Shown here piece by piece: positions 49,798-59,300 of a DNA stretch of 64,000 nt (position 1 is its first letter; each line of letters begins with the position of its first letter). The stretch covers positions 1 through 64,000 of the forward strand of contig NZ_VLNT01000009.1 of the NCBI RefSeq assembly GCF_007421815.1, in the 5' to 3' direction. The position numbers were made by a program, and so were the translations under genes. This DNA comes from Aeromicrobium piscarium (GTDB lineage: Bacteria > Actinomycetota > Actinomycetes > Propionibacteriales > Nocardioidaceae). Below the pieces are notes generated by a model, which had not been told where the DNA came from, did no database searches, and saw only the letters and a list, made by a program, of their open reading frames with translations.

Positions 49798-51747
49798 TCA
49801 CCAGATGGTGACGCGATCGGCGGGGTCGAGCCAGAGGTCGTCGTCCTCGGTGACCCCGAAGGCGTCGTAGAAGGCGTCGATATTGCTCACCACCTGGTTG
49901 CAGCGGAACTCCGGCGGGGAGTGCGGGTCGACGGTCAGGCGGCGGATGGTCTCGGCCGGGCGCACCTTGCTCTGCCAGGCCTGCGCCCAGGCTAGGAAGA
50001 AGCGCTGCACGTCGGTGAGACCGTCGATCGGCTCCGGCGCGGTGTCGCCGCGGGCGATCAGGTAGGCCCGGTAGGCGATGCCGAGGCCGCCGAGGTCGCC
50101 GATGTTCTCGCCGATCGTCAGCGCTCCGTTGACGGTCTGGCCGTCCGCGTTCTCCGGCGAGAGCTCGTCGTACTGGGCGATCAACGAGCCCGTGAGCTGC
50201 TCGAAGGCCGCCCGGTCGTCATCGGTCCACCAGTTACGGAGGGCGCCCGTGCCGTCGTACTGCGAGCCCTGGTCGTCGAAACCGTGGCCGATCTCGTGGC
50301 CGATCACCGCTCCGATGGCGCCGTAGTTGACGGCATCGTCGGCGTCGGGGGAGAAGAACGGCCACTGCAGGATCGCGGCGGGGAACACGATCTCGTTCAT
50401 CGTCGGGTTGTAGTAGGCGTTCACCGTCTGAGGGGTCATGTACCACTCGTCGCGGTCGATGGGCTGCCCGATCTTCTCCAACTCGCGATCCATCGCGAAG
50501 GAGAGCGAACGGCGGGCGTTGCCCAGCAGATCGTCCGGGTCGGCCGAGAGGGACGAGTAGTCGCGGAAGGTCTCCGGATGGCCGATCTTCGGCGTGAAGG
50601 CGTCGAGCTTCTCGTGCGCGCGCTTCTTGGTCTCCTCGCTCATCCAGGTCAGCTCGCTGATGGAGCGGCGGTACGCCTCGATGAGGTTCCCGATCAGCTC
50701 GGTCATCCGCTCCTTGGAGGAGGGAGGGAACTCGCTGCGCACGTAGATCTTGCCGATCGCCTCGCCCATCGCGCCCTCGACGAAGCTCACGCCGCGCTTC
50801 CAGCGAGGACGCAGCTCGTCGGTGCCCTGCAGGGTCGTGCCGTAGAAGGCGAAGTTCTCGTCGACGAAGTCCCCGGAGAGATACGGGGCGGCCGCGTGGA
50901 CGACCTGCCAGCGCAGCCAGTCGCCCCAGGCGGGGAGAAGAGCCTCGGTGAGCAGATCGGCGAGGCCCTCGAGGTACGACGGCTGCGACACGATGACCTC
51001 GGCGAGGACGGCCGGGTCGATCTCGGCGGCCGCGAGCCAGGCCTTCCACTCGAAACCGGGCAGTGCCGCGGCGAGCTGGTCCATGCTGCGCGGGTTGTAG
51101 GTCTTCTGGGCGTCGCGGATGGCGACACGGTCCCAGTGCAGTGCGGCGATGCGCGTCTCGAGGTCCATGACGCGGGCGGCGCGCTGCGATGCGTCGTCGA
51201 GGCCGGCCAGTTCGAGCATGCGCTCGACATGCGCCACATAGCCCTCGCGCACCGGCGCGAACTGGTCCTCGCGGTAGTAGGACTCGTCGGGCAGGCCGAG
51301 GCCGCTCTGCACGATGTGCGTGATGTAGCGGTCCGGGTTGCCGCGGTCCGGGGCGATGTACATGCCGATGACGCTCGCGATGCCCGAGCGTTCGAGTGCT
51401 CCCATGGTGGTGACCAGATCGGGCACCGAGGCGATCTCGTCGACGCGTTCGAGATCGGCGGTCAGCGGCGAGGCGCCCAGCTCCTCGACCCGTTCGGTGT
51501 CCATGAAGCTGGCGTAGAAGGCGCCGATCGTGCGCTCCTCGTCGGACTCCGCCGCTTCGGCGCATCGTTCGATGATGGTGCGGACGATCTGCTCGGCGTC
51601 GTCGACCAGGCTGACGAAGGCGCCTGCGGTGGCCCGGTCCGGCGCGATGGGAGCGTCGCGCAGCCAGGGGCCGTTGACGTAGCGGAAGAGATCGTCCTGC
51701 GGGCGGATCTGCGGGTCGAAGGAAGCCGGGTCGAGTCCATGCGTCAC
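49798..51747 (-). CDS. pepO: M13-family zinc endopeptidase (PepO/neprilysin-like)
   Basis: A 649-residue metallopeptidase of normal family length that degrades oligopeptides. Zinc ligands lie in VIGHEIGHGFDDQG (HExxH), with the third ligand in GENIGDLGG. NAYYNPTMNEIVFPAAIL is the substrate-binding segment. The N-terminal peptidase M13_N region is complete, starting DDLFRYVNGPWL. There is no signal peptide or membrane anchor, as in most bacterial PepO proteins, so it is probably cytoplasmic. The ATG at 51747 gives the usual N-terminus. Confidence 0.95.
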   Translation of the reverse strand: MTHGLDPASFDPQIRPQDDLFRYVNGPWLRDAPIAPDRATAGAFVSLVDDAEQIVRTIIERCAEAAESDEERTIGAFYASFMDTERVEELGASPLTADLERVDEIASVPDLVTTMGALERSGIASVIGMYIAPDRGNPDRYITHIVQSGLGLPDESYYREDQFAPVREGYVAHVERMLELAGLDDASQRAARVMDLETRIAALHWDRVAIRDAQKTYNPRSMDQLAAALPGFEWKAWLAAAEIDPAVLAEVIVSQPSYLEGLADLLTEALLPAWGDWLRWQVVHAAAPYLSGDFVDENFAFYGTTLQGTDELRPRWKRGVSFVEGAMGEAIGKIYVRSEFPPSSKERMTELIGNLIEAYRRSISELTWMSEETKKRAHEKLDAFTPKIGHPETFRDYSSLSADPDDLLGNARRSLSFAMDRELEKIGQPIDRDEWYMTPQTVNAYYNPTMNEIVFPAAILQWPFFSPDADDAVNYGAIGAVIGHEIGHGFDDQGSQYDGTGALRNWWTDDDRAAFEQLTGSLIAQYDELSPENADGQTVNGALTIGENIGDLGGLGIAYRAYLIARGDTAPEPIDGLTDVQRFFLAWAQAWQSKVRPAETIRRLTVDPHSPPEFRCNQVVSNIDAFYDAFGVTEDDDLWLDPADRVTIW

Positions 51748-51812
51748 GTCGTCAGGCTAACAGCGGAGGGCATGCATCGAACCCGACGGACGGCGTCTTC
51801 CGATCAGGCAAG

Positions 51813-51831
51813 GAAGGGTAGGCTTACCGAC
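51813..51831 (+). promoter_or_regulatory. DtxR/IdeR-like iron box overlapping a leaderless promoter
   Basis: The 19 bases GAAGGGTAGGCTTACCGAC match the IdeR/DtxR consensus TTAGGTTAGGCTAACCTAA at 13 positions. The -10 box TAGGCT (51819-51824) is inside it and ends eight bases before the GTG. Bound repressor would block transcription in iron-replete cells. Confidence 0.55.
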
Positions 51832-52656
51832 GTGTCGAAGAATATCGCGGTCGAACTCGTCGTACAGCGCACCGAGGAACTCGCTCCTCGTCTGCGGAGG
51901 GTGATTCTCGGTGGCCCGGGATTCGAGGACTTCGCGGAGCGCGACATCGACGCCACGGACAAGTACGTCAAGCTCGCCTTCCTGCGCGATGGATTCGACT
52001 ATCCCGAACCGCTCGACCTCGCGGTGGTCCGCGAGACGATGCCCGCCGAGGCGCGCCCGATCCTGCGCACCTACACGGTGCGATGGGTGGATCTCGAAGC
52101 GCGCGAGCTCGCGATCGACTTCGTCGTGCACGGCGACGAAGGTCTCGCCGGCCCCTGGGCCGCGCAGGCGAAGCCAGGGGATCGGATCCACGCACGCGGC
52201 CCGGGCGGTGCGTACGCGCCGAAGCCCGAGGCCGACCATCATCTCTTCATCGGTGACGAGTCGGCCCTGCCGGCGATCGCTGCGGCACTCGAGCGGCTGC
52301 CCTCCGGCGCGTCGGCGACGGCCTTCCTCGAGGTCGACGGTCCGGCCGACCAGCTCAGGTTCTCCACGGTGGCGGATCTCGATCTGCGCTGGCTCCATCG
52401 TGCGCCGTCGCATCCGGGCACGACCGATCTGCTCGACGCCGCGGTGCGCGGGTGGACGTGGCCGCAGGGTCGTGTCCAGGCCTTCGTGCACGGCGAGTCG
52501 GCGCTGCTGAAGACCGTGCGCCCCTATCTGCTGGACGGGCGCGTCGATCGAGCCGACCTCTCGGTCTCCGCCTACTGGCGTCACGGGGTGACCGAGGAGG
52601 GCTTCCGCGAGTGGAAGTCGACCCAGGCCGATGCCGTCATGCGCCCCAGCTCCTGA
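51832..52656 (+). CDS. Siderophore-interacting FAD-binding protein (ViuB-like ferric reductase)
   Basis: A 274-residue flavoprotein that reduces ferric siderophores in the cytoplasm to free iron. The FAD domain has RPILRTYTVRWVD (the RxYT motif) and DFVVHGDEGLAGPWAAQAKPGD. The SIP NAD-binding region has HLFIGDESALPAIAAALERLP and a C-terminal SAYWRHGVTEEGFREWK, all typical. The GTG start sits directly after the iron box. No siderophore transporter genes are nearby. Confidence 0.94.
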   Translation: MSKNIAVELVVQRTEELAPRLRRVILGGPGFEDFAERDIDATDKYVKLAFLRDGFDYPEPLDLAVVRETMPAEARPILRTYTVRWVDLEARELAIDFVVHGDEGLAGPWAAQAKPGDRIHARGPGGAYAPKPEADHHLFIGDESALPAIAAALERLPSGASATAFLEVDGPADQLRFSTVADLDLRWLHRAPSHPGTTDLLDAAVRGWTWPQGRVQAFVHGESALLKTVRPYLLDGRVDRADLSVSAYWRHGVTEEGFREWKSTQADAVMRPSS

Positions 52657-52704
52657 GTTATGCGCGCTGGTGGGTCACTCCGTCACCGCCCCCAGAAGGC
52701 CCGG

Positions 52705-52710
52705 TAGGGT
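52705..52710 (+). promoter_or_regulatory. -10 box of the cytidylyltransferase fusion gene
   Basis: TAGGGT ends eight bases before GTG 52718; leaderless candidate that supports this start. Confidence 0.5.
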
Positions 52711-52717
52711 CGGCCGG

Positions 52718-54124
52718 GTGAGTGGTTTGCGTAATGTCGCCGTGATCCTGGCCGGTGGAACCGGCACCAGAGTGGGGCTGTCCATCCCCAAGCAGCTCAT
52801 CAAGATCGCCGGTAAGACGATTATTGAGCACACGATCGCCGCCTTTGAGTCCGCCGCGGAGATCGACGAGATCGTCGTTCTCATGACTCCCGGCCATCTG
52901 GATCCGATCCGCGAGATCGTCCGTGCCGGCGCTTACGCCAAAGTCACCCGCATCCTCGAGGGTGGCTCGACGCGCAACGAGACGACGAGTATCGCTCTCG
53001 AGGCGCTAGGCACTGAGGAATGCAACGTCCTGTTCCACGACGCGGTGCGTCCGCTCGTGTCGCAGAAGATCATCGGCGATGTGGTGCGAGCTCTCGACAG
53101 CTATGAGGCCGTCGACACCGCCATTCCCTCGGCCGATACCGTCATCTCCGTCGATGAGCGCGACGCCATCTCTGACGTGCTGCCACGCCACCTGTTGCGC
53201 CGCGGCCAGACTCCCCAGGCATTCCGTCGCTCGGTGATCGCATCGGCCTATGAGAAGGCATGGAAAGATCCCGACTTCACCGCGACGGATGACTGCACGG
53301 TGGTGCTGAGGTATCGCCCCGATGTGCCGATCGCTGTGGTGCGCGGTCATGAACGAAACATGAAGGTCACCGAGCCCATCGACGTCTATATCGCCGACAA
53401 GCTCTTCCAGCTGACCTCCGCCGAGTCGCCCGAGGAACTTGACGATGACCAGTACCGGGCCGCCCTCGAGGGCAAGACGGTCGTGGTCTTCGGTGGCTCC
53501 TACGGTATCGGGGCCGATATCGCGGAACTGGCCGAGAGCTTCGGTGCTCGTGTGTTCTCTTTCTCGCGTTCGTCGACCAGGACCCACGTAGACCGTCGCG
53601 AGGATGTCGTCGCCGCGGCACGCACGGTCCTCGCCGAGGTCGATCACATCGACTATGTCGTCAACACCGCAGGCATCCTGCCGCTGGGTGACCTCGCCGA
53701 GACGACGGAGGAGACGATCTACTCGGCTACCGAGGTCAACTACCTCGGGCCGATCTTCATCGCCCAGGAGTTTTACCCGCACCTCGCCCGTGCCGGGGGT
53801 TCTTTGCTGATGTTCACCTCTTCCTCCTACACCCGCGGACGCAAGGGATACTCCCTCTACTCCTCGGCCAAGGCAGCCGTGGTGAACCTGACCCAGGCGC
53901 TCGCCGACGAGTGGTCCGGCGAGGTGCGCGTGAACTGCGTCAATCCAGAGCGCACGGGCACACCGATGCGGGTGAAGGCGTTCGGCGAGGAGCCCTCGGG
54001 AACGTTGCTGGCATCCACGGAAGTGGCGCGTCGTTCGTTGGACATCCTCACCGCCCCGATGACCGGACACGTCCTGGACATCCGGCGCGAGGACGGTCCG
54101 GCGGCCATCGGCGGCGGTCACTGA
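52718..54124 (+). CDS. Bifunctional IspD/TarI-like cytidylyltransferase and SDR reductase (CDP-ribitol synthase type)
   Basis: A 468-residue fusion. Residues about 1-235 are an IspD/TarI nucleotidyltransferase (VILAGGTGTRVGLSIPKQLI, LFHDAVRPLV, RGQTPQAFR, TDDCTVVLR). Residues about 245-468 are a short-chain reductase (VFGGSYGIGADIAEL, NTAGILPLGDL, YSLYSSAKAAVVN). Haemophilus Bcs1 has the same two activities and reduces ribulose 5-phosphate, then makes CDP-ribitol. In this cluster with TagF-like and LicD proteins, CDP-ribitol synthesis for a wall polymer is the best reading. It is less likely to be the MEP-pathway IspD. Confidence 0.9.
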   Translation: MSGLRNVAVILAGGTGTRVGLSIPKQLIKIAGKTIIEHTIAAFESAAEIDEIVVLMTPGHLDPIREIVRAGAYAKVTRILEGGSTRNETTSIALEALGTEECNVLFHDAVRPLVSQKIIGDVVRALDSYEAVDTAIPSADTVISVDERDAISDVLPRHLLRRGQTPQAFRRSVIASAYEKAWKDPDFTATDDCTVVLRYRPDVPIAVVRGHERNMKVTEPIDVYIADKLFQLTSAESPEELDDDQYRAALEGKTVVVFGGSYGIGADIAELAESFGARVFSFSRSSTRTHVDRREDVVAAARTVLAEVDHIDYVVNTAGILPLGDLAETTEETIYSATEVNYLGPIFIAQEFYPHLARAGGSLLMFTSSSYTRGRKGYSLYSSAKAAVVNLTQALADEWSGEVRVNCVNPERTGTPMRVKAFGEEPSGTLLASTEVARRSLDILTAPMTGHVLDIRREDGPAAIGGGH

Positions 54125-54173
54125 CGACGCACCGGGCCAGCGATCCACGAGTGAGAAAGGCACCCTCTCGACG

Positions 54174-55625
54174 ATGCCCCGAAGGCTGCTCATCCGCGCC
54201 GGCAAGGAACCGTGGATCCCGCTCAGCCCCGAGACGACGCTGAGCCACAACGTCCTCGGCACCAATAGCGGCAACCTGCTGTTCAGCACCGCGGTCTTCG
54301 CGGCGCTGGGGGTGGAAGGGAACCAGACGCGGGCCGACTACTTCCAGGTCGAGCGGAACGGCGACCCGGTGAGGATCGGCGCCCGTCTCCGGGCGGAGTT
54401 CGATCACCTGGTCCTGCCTTTCGCCAACGCCTTCCGGGGTGGATTTGCCAGGCAGCTGGACCGCTGGACCGACGTCATCGAGCGTGCCGACCTGCCGGTG
54501 TCCGTGTTGGGCGTGGGTGGCCAGTTCCGGCTGGGGGAGGACCCGCCGAGCTCGTCGCCCGAGGTTGCCGCGGCGGCGAGGCGCTTTGTGCGGGCTGTCC
54601 TCGACCGGAGCCCGTCGATCGGCGTCCGCGGCCCCGTGACCGCGGCCTACCTGCGCTCGCTGGGCTTCCCCGACGACGCGATCGAGCAGATCGGGTGTCC
54701 GTCGCTGTACCGCCCCGACGTACCTGCCCGGATGTCTCGTTGTGCCGAGGGGCTCGGCGACGATGCCCGCATCGTGCTCAACCTGACGCCGCGCATCCGC
54801 AGCGCGGGAACGGAGCCGCTCGCCTCCCTCGTCCGACGCACGGTGGACGACTTCGACGATGTGCTCTACGTGGCCCAGGAGAACCAGGATCTCGACCACC
54901 TGCTGTGGGCCGCGCCGTTCGCCGAAACCAGTCATCCGGACCTGCCGCGCCATCCCGGTCATCGCCTGTTGAACGAGGACCGGACGCGGATCTTCGTCGA
55001 CGAGCGCACCTGGCGTCATCACATCGCGGACTACGACTTCGCCGTCGGCAACCGGATCCACGGGACGATCGCGTCCGTTCTGGCCGGCCTGCCGGCGGTG
55101 GTGCTGCCGTTCGACTCGCGCACCGCCGAGCTCGCGGAGGTCCATGCCCTTCCGCGGACCCGGCTCTCGGAGCTCGAGGCGGGCCTGACGTGTCGTGAGC
55201 TGTACGAGCAGGTCGATGCCGACCGCTTCAACCGTGCGCACAAGCAGAACCTGCGGCGGTACGTCCGGTTCCTGGAGCGTCACGACCTCGCGCACGGCTT
55301 CGACCGCGAGACGACGGTGTTCCAGGAGCAGATGCGCGCGGTCTCCCTGCCCGCCGCCGTCGGTCCGGTGACGGCCGGTGGTCCGGAGCGGTTCGCCGAG
55401 CGCCTGCGGTGGCTGCGCCGGCACGGCAGCTCGGATGTGCCGGATGAGCTACGGGAGCATCTGCCCGAATGGGCGGTCCGGCGTCGCCGTGGCTTTCGCG
55501 AGCTCCTCGACATCGTGCGTTCGCCGCGCCGGCTGGCGGCTGCGCTGGCCCGGCGGGCGCGCCGGTTGCCGTTGCCGCATGGCGCCGCCGGGCGAGGGTC
55601 TAGAGTGAACCGTGATGAAGCGTAG
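54174..55625 (+). CDS. Polysaccharide pyruvyl transferase family protein
   Basis: A 483-residue member of the polysaccharide pyruvyltransferase family, which adds ketal-linked pyruvate to sugars or, in other members, modifies wall glycans. Family hallmarks are SLGVRGPVT-like SIGVRGPVTAAYLRSLGF, GCPSLY, and the conserved NRIHGTIASVLAGLPAVVLPFDSRT near the active site. The C-terminal 120 residues, rich in Arg and Leu, are longer than in the minimal family. The ATG at 54174 is preceded by GAGAAAGG. It overlaps the methyltransferase gene by 11 to 14 bases. Confidence 0.88.
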   Translation: MPRRLLIRAGKEPWIPLSPETTLSHNVLGTNSGNLLFSTAVFAALGVEGNQTRADYFQVERNGDPVRIGARLRAEFDHLVLPFANAFRGGFARQLDRWTDVIERADLPVSVLGVGGQFRLGEDPPSSSPEVAAAARRFVRAVLDRSPSIGVRGPVTAAYLRSLGFPDDAIEQIGCPSLYRPDVPARMSRCAEGLGDDARIVLNLTPRIRSAGTEPLASLVRRTVDDFDDVLYVAQENQDLDHLLWAAPFAETSHPDLPRHPGHRLLNEDRTRIFVDERTWRHHIADYDFAVGNRIHGTIASVLAGLPAVVLPFDSRTAELAEVHALPRTRLSELEAGLTCRELYEQVDADRFNRAHKQNLRRYVRFLERHDLAHGFDRETTVFQEQMRAVSLPAAVGPVTAGGPERFAERLRWLRRHGSSDVPDELREHLPEWAVRRRRGFRELLDIVRSPRRLAAALARRARRLPLPHGAAGRGSRVNRDEA

Positions 55626-56313
55626 CGATATCCCGGGCTGGTTCAGCTGGACGGATCAACAGGTCTTCGGCCATTTCCTCTCTCACCGGGCGGTGGAGCC
55701 CTTCGGCGATCTGGTGGAGATCGGTGCCTATCTGGGCAAGAGCGCCGTCCTGCTCGGTGACCACCTCCGAGACGATGAGACGTTCACGGTGATCGATCTG
55801 TTCGGCGAGGACGCACAGACCGACGAGGCGAACGAGCGTGAGAACGCTGGATCGTACCGCGGGTTGACTCGTGCCAAGTTCGAGGAGAACTATGCCCATT
55901 TCCACGATCGGCCTCCGGTGATCGTTCAGGCACTCAGCTCGACCATCGTCGACCACGTCGCGCCCTCCTCGGCGCGGTTCCTGCACATCGACGGCTCTCA
56001 TCTCTACGAGCACGTGGCCACCGATGCGCAGTCGGCACAGCGCCTGGCCAAGGCGGGGGCGGTCATCGCCTTCGATGACTACCGATCGGTCCACACGCCC
56101 GGCACCGCGGCGGCGATCTGGGAGGCCGCGATCCTCAAGGATCTGAAGATCATCGCCTTGACACCGAGCAAGCTGTACGGGACCTTCGACGCCGACGCCG
56201 AGCAGCACCGGCGTCATCTCGAGACTTGGCTGCGTGAGTTCGGCAGGTTGAACTGGGAGCACCAGGATCTGCTGGGCAGCACCATCGTGCGCATCTGGCC
56301 CGAGCCCTCCTGA
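55615..56313 (+). CDS. Class I SAM-dependent methyltransferase (CmcI/Methyltransf_24-like)
   Basis: A 232-residue methyltransferase-fold protein. LVEIGAYLGKSAVLLGDHL is the SAM loop, FTVIDLFGEDAQ the following acidic strand, and FLHIDGSHLYEHVATDAQSA holds the metal-binding Asp/His of the CmcI-like group. It ends inside the cluster convergent with the large GT2/TagF gene. Starts at GTG 55612 or ATG 55615 are both possible. A TAGAGT box at 55601-55606 suggests an own promoter within the upstream gene. The acceptor is unknown, probably a sugar of the polymer. Confidence 0.85.
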   Translation: MKRSDIPGWFSWTDQQVFGHFLSHRAVEPFGDLVEIGAYLGKSAVLLGDHLRDDETFTVIDLFGEDAQTDEANERENAGSYRGLTRAKFEENYAHFHDRPPVIVQALSSTIVDHVAPSSARFLHIDGSHLYEHVATDAQSAQRLAKAGAVIAFDDYRSVHTPGTAAAIWEAAILKDLKIIALTPSKLYGTFDADAEQHRRHLETWLREFGRLNWEHQDLLGSTIVRIWPEPS

Positions 56314-56362
56314 CCGCTACCTCTGGACCGCGTTCTGGGCAGAGGCGGGGCGGACGCGCCGC

Positions 56363-59300
56363 TCAGCGCCCCCCGGCGTGCCCGCGGGGGACGAAGACCT
56401 CGTCGAGCAGCCGGTCGGTCGCGTGGCCGTCCTCGAGCTCCATGAACGTCGAAATGAACCGCTCGCGCTCCGCGGCCTGAGCCCGGTTGGCGGCCTCAAG
56501 GTTCTCGAGGAAGCCGATGACCTCCTCAGTGGTGTCCACCCAGGGGCCGGGAGCGGTCGGCTCGTAGGGGATGAATCCCGTCCGCCCGGCGAAGTACTGC
56601 TCGCGGTCGGGCACCAGGAAGATCATCGGCTTGCGGGTCAAGGCATAGTCGAAACGTAACGATGAGTAGTCCAGGACGGCGGCATCGGAGGCGACGATGA
56701 GGTCGTTGATGTCGGGATAGTCGGTCACGTTGAGCACATGCCGGGCCAGCTCGGTGCCCGACCTCGCATTGAACGGGTGACCACGGCCGAGGATCACGAC
56801 GCGGTCTCTGAAGTGGTCGATGATCTTCTGGTAGTCCAGGAAGTCGACCATGGCGGCCGTCATGTCGTCCGCCGAGGCGTAGTCGCGGAAGGTCGGACCG
56901 TAGAGGACGGCGATCTGATCGTTGCGCAACCCCAGCCGCCGGCGCGTGTCGGCGCGAAGAGCCGAGGCGCGCTCGCCGAAGAGCACGTCATTGCGTGGGT
57001 ACCCGATCTCGAGGATTCGGGTGGGACCGGGATCACGATCGGGAAAGAACTCCAAGAGCGGCGAGGTGGCGTAGGCAGCGGGGGAGACGAGATAGTCCCA
57101 CTCGCGCGCGCGGCGGAAGAACGACGCGATGCGTTCGGGCGTGAAGCCGAGGGTCTCCCACCAGGTCACGCCGTTCTGCTTGAACGGGTAGCCATGGAAG
57201 GTCTCGATGATCGTCTGCCCCTCGGGGCGCTCGTGCCAATCGGGCTGGTGGACGTTGACCATGAGATAGGTCGCTTGACGGAATGCCTCGAAGTACTCGC
57301 GACTGTTCTCCAGAACCGGGCGTCCGCCCGGCGGCACAGGGACGGATCCGTCGCGGACCGCCCAGACGAGGTCGAGGTCGGTACCGCGTTCCAAGAGCCG
57401 CTCGTGAGTGGCGAGCGCGGAGTCGTTCGCCACCTCGCCGTAGAGGCTGCGGAAAAGCGCCATCGGGCGGGACGCCACGCCGGTCAGTGCGGCGGTCTCC
57501 TCGCGCAGCCGGATCGAGTTTCCGCGCTCGCGGTCGCCGACCGGGAGTGGAGCGTGTCCGTTGGCCACGAGTTCGGTCTCGTCGGACCGGTAGTAGATCA
57601 GCAGCAGGTCTGGCGAGTAGATCTCCAGCGGGAAGGCGGTCGCGAGGGCGTCCTCGACGTCGAGCCCGACGGCGTCGTCGCCAGTGACGGCGCCGATGGT
57701 CTGGGGACCGGTCGGAACGGAGCGAGTACCAAGGCCCCATTGGTCGTGGTGCAACGGCGCCCGCAGGACGACGCGGCCGTCTCCAGTGGGCTGCCAGCTC
57801 GCGGGCATCCGCTGTGATCGGACGTTCAGGACCGCCTCGTCGGCCTCCGCGCCGGCCGGCAGAAGGGCTCCACCGATCTCGATGGCGTCATCGACCAACT
57901 CGATGGAGTCGACGATGGCGGCGGCGCGATGCCGTACGAGCGTCGCATCGCCCGGCAGCACCGGCCGTTCGCCGTAGGCGCCGGCGGTGGCCAGCTGCAG
58001 CGAAGGCCAGTGCGGCCGCACCGACCAGCCGGAGGCGTGATCATAGTCCGCCGTCACCTGGCGCAACGGCAGCGTCCGCCACTCGCCGCGACCGGGGCGC
58101 GCCTGTAGGACGAAGGTCTGACGCAGTCCCTCCGGATCGCTCAAGGTGCGGGGCAGGGCCATACGTACCGACACCTGGCCGCGACCTTGAACGGGGGTGA
58201 TGCCGCGCGGCAGGCTCAGTCGATCGTCGATGTCACGCCAGGAGAGCTCGGCGACTTGGCCGTCGTCGACCACGAGGTGCACGTCGACGGTGTTGTCAGC
58301 CACGCGCATGCTCGTGACCGCCAACTGGTCCAGCGCCGTCGACGCGAGGAACAGATGACCGTCCTCGTCGGCCAGTAGGGAGTAGCGGACGTCGCCGACG
58401 ACCCAGCGAGGATCGACCATCGGCGAACGCGCGTCGAAGCCGAGCGGACGCTGCCGTTCGAGGCCCTCCACTCGCGCGGTGACGAGGATGTGCCAGTGGC
58501 GCCCGCTGAGCAGAGGTGCGATGTCGAAGCTCGCCCGCCACGACTGACGTCCGACATCGGCATAGGGGCGGGTGTGCCGGAGAGCATCCTCGGGATGGGG
58601 CTCGCGGGACATCGCCGCACGCACCTCGGCTCCCGAACGCTCGTCGACGAGCGTGACTTCGACGTCCTGGGGATACCGCTCGCAGTCGATGCCGTCGATG
58701 AACGCCAGGACGCGCAACGTGAAGCGTCCCTCCTCGACGTCGGAGTGCGCCTCGCGCAGGATCGCGACGAGCTTCGTCTCCTCGGGGCTGAGGTGGAAGG
58801 CGTCGGCGGGTAGCGAGGGATTCTGCCGGAGGGGGAGATTGCCGATGATCTGATCGCCCACGACGTTTCCGCTGAAGCGATGACGGTCCCAGCCGCTTTC
58901 CTGCAGGAAGCGCAGCGCTCCGGCTCGGTCATCCTGGCGCACGAGCGTCAGCATCACCTTGGCGCGCGCGTCCACGTCCTGCCAGGAGCCGGGCGGCAGC
59001 TGCGCGAGCAGCGAGGACACCGCCTGCCGGAACGCGTCCCACGACTCGTCGTCCATGGCGCGGATTTGGGGCAGGAATTCGCTCATGTTGAAGTTCAGGT
59101 ACTGCAGGAGCCGCTCGCGGTAGGCCTCGGGAACCTGTCCATCGCGCAGCACGGCGAGGCTGTCCTCGGCCGCCTTCCAGTGGTCGACGATGTTGCGCAG
59201 CGACACGACCTGCTGGGTGATGGACGACCGGTCGTCACGGATCCGCCAGTTCAGCCCGATGCGGGGCATCACGTCGAAGCTGCTCGCCTCGGCGTAGGCG

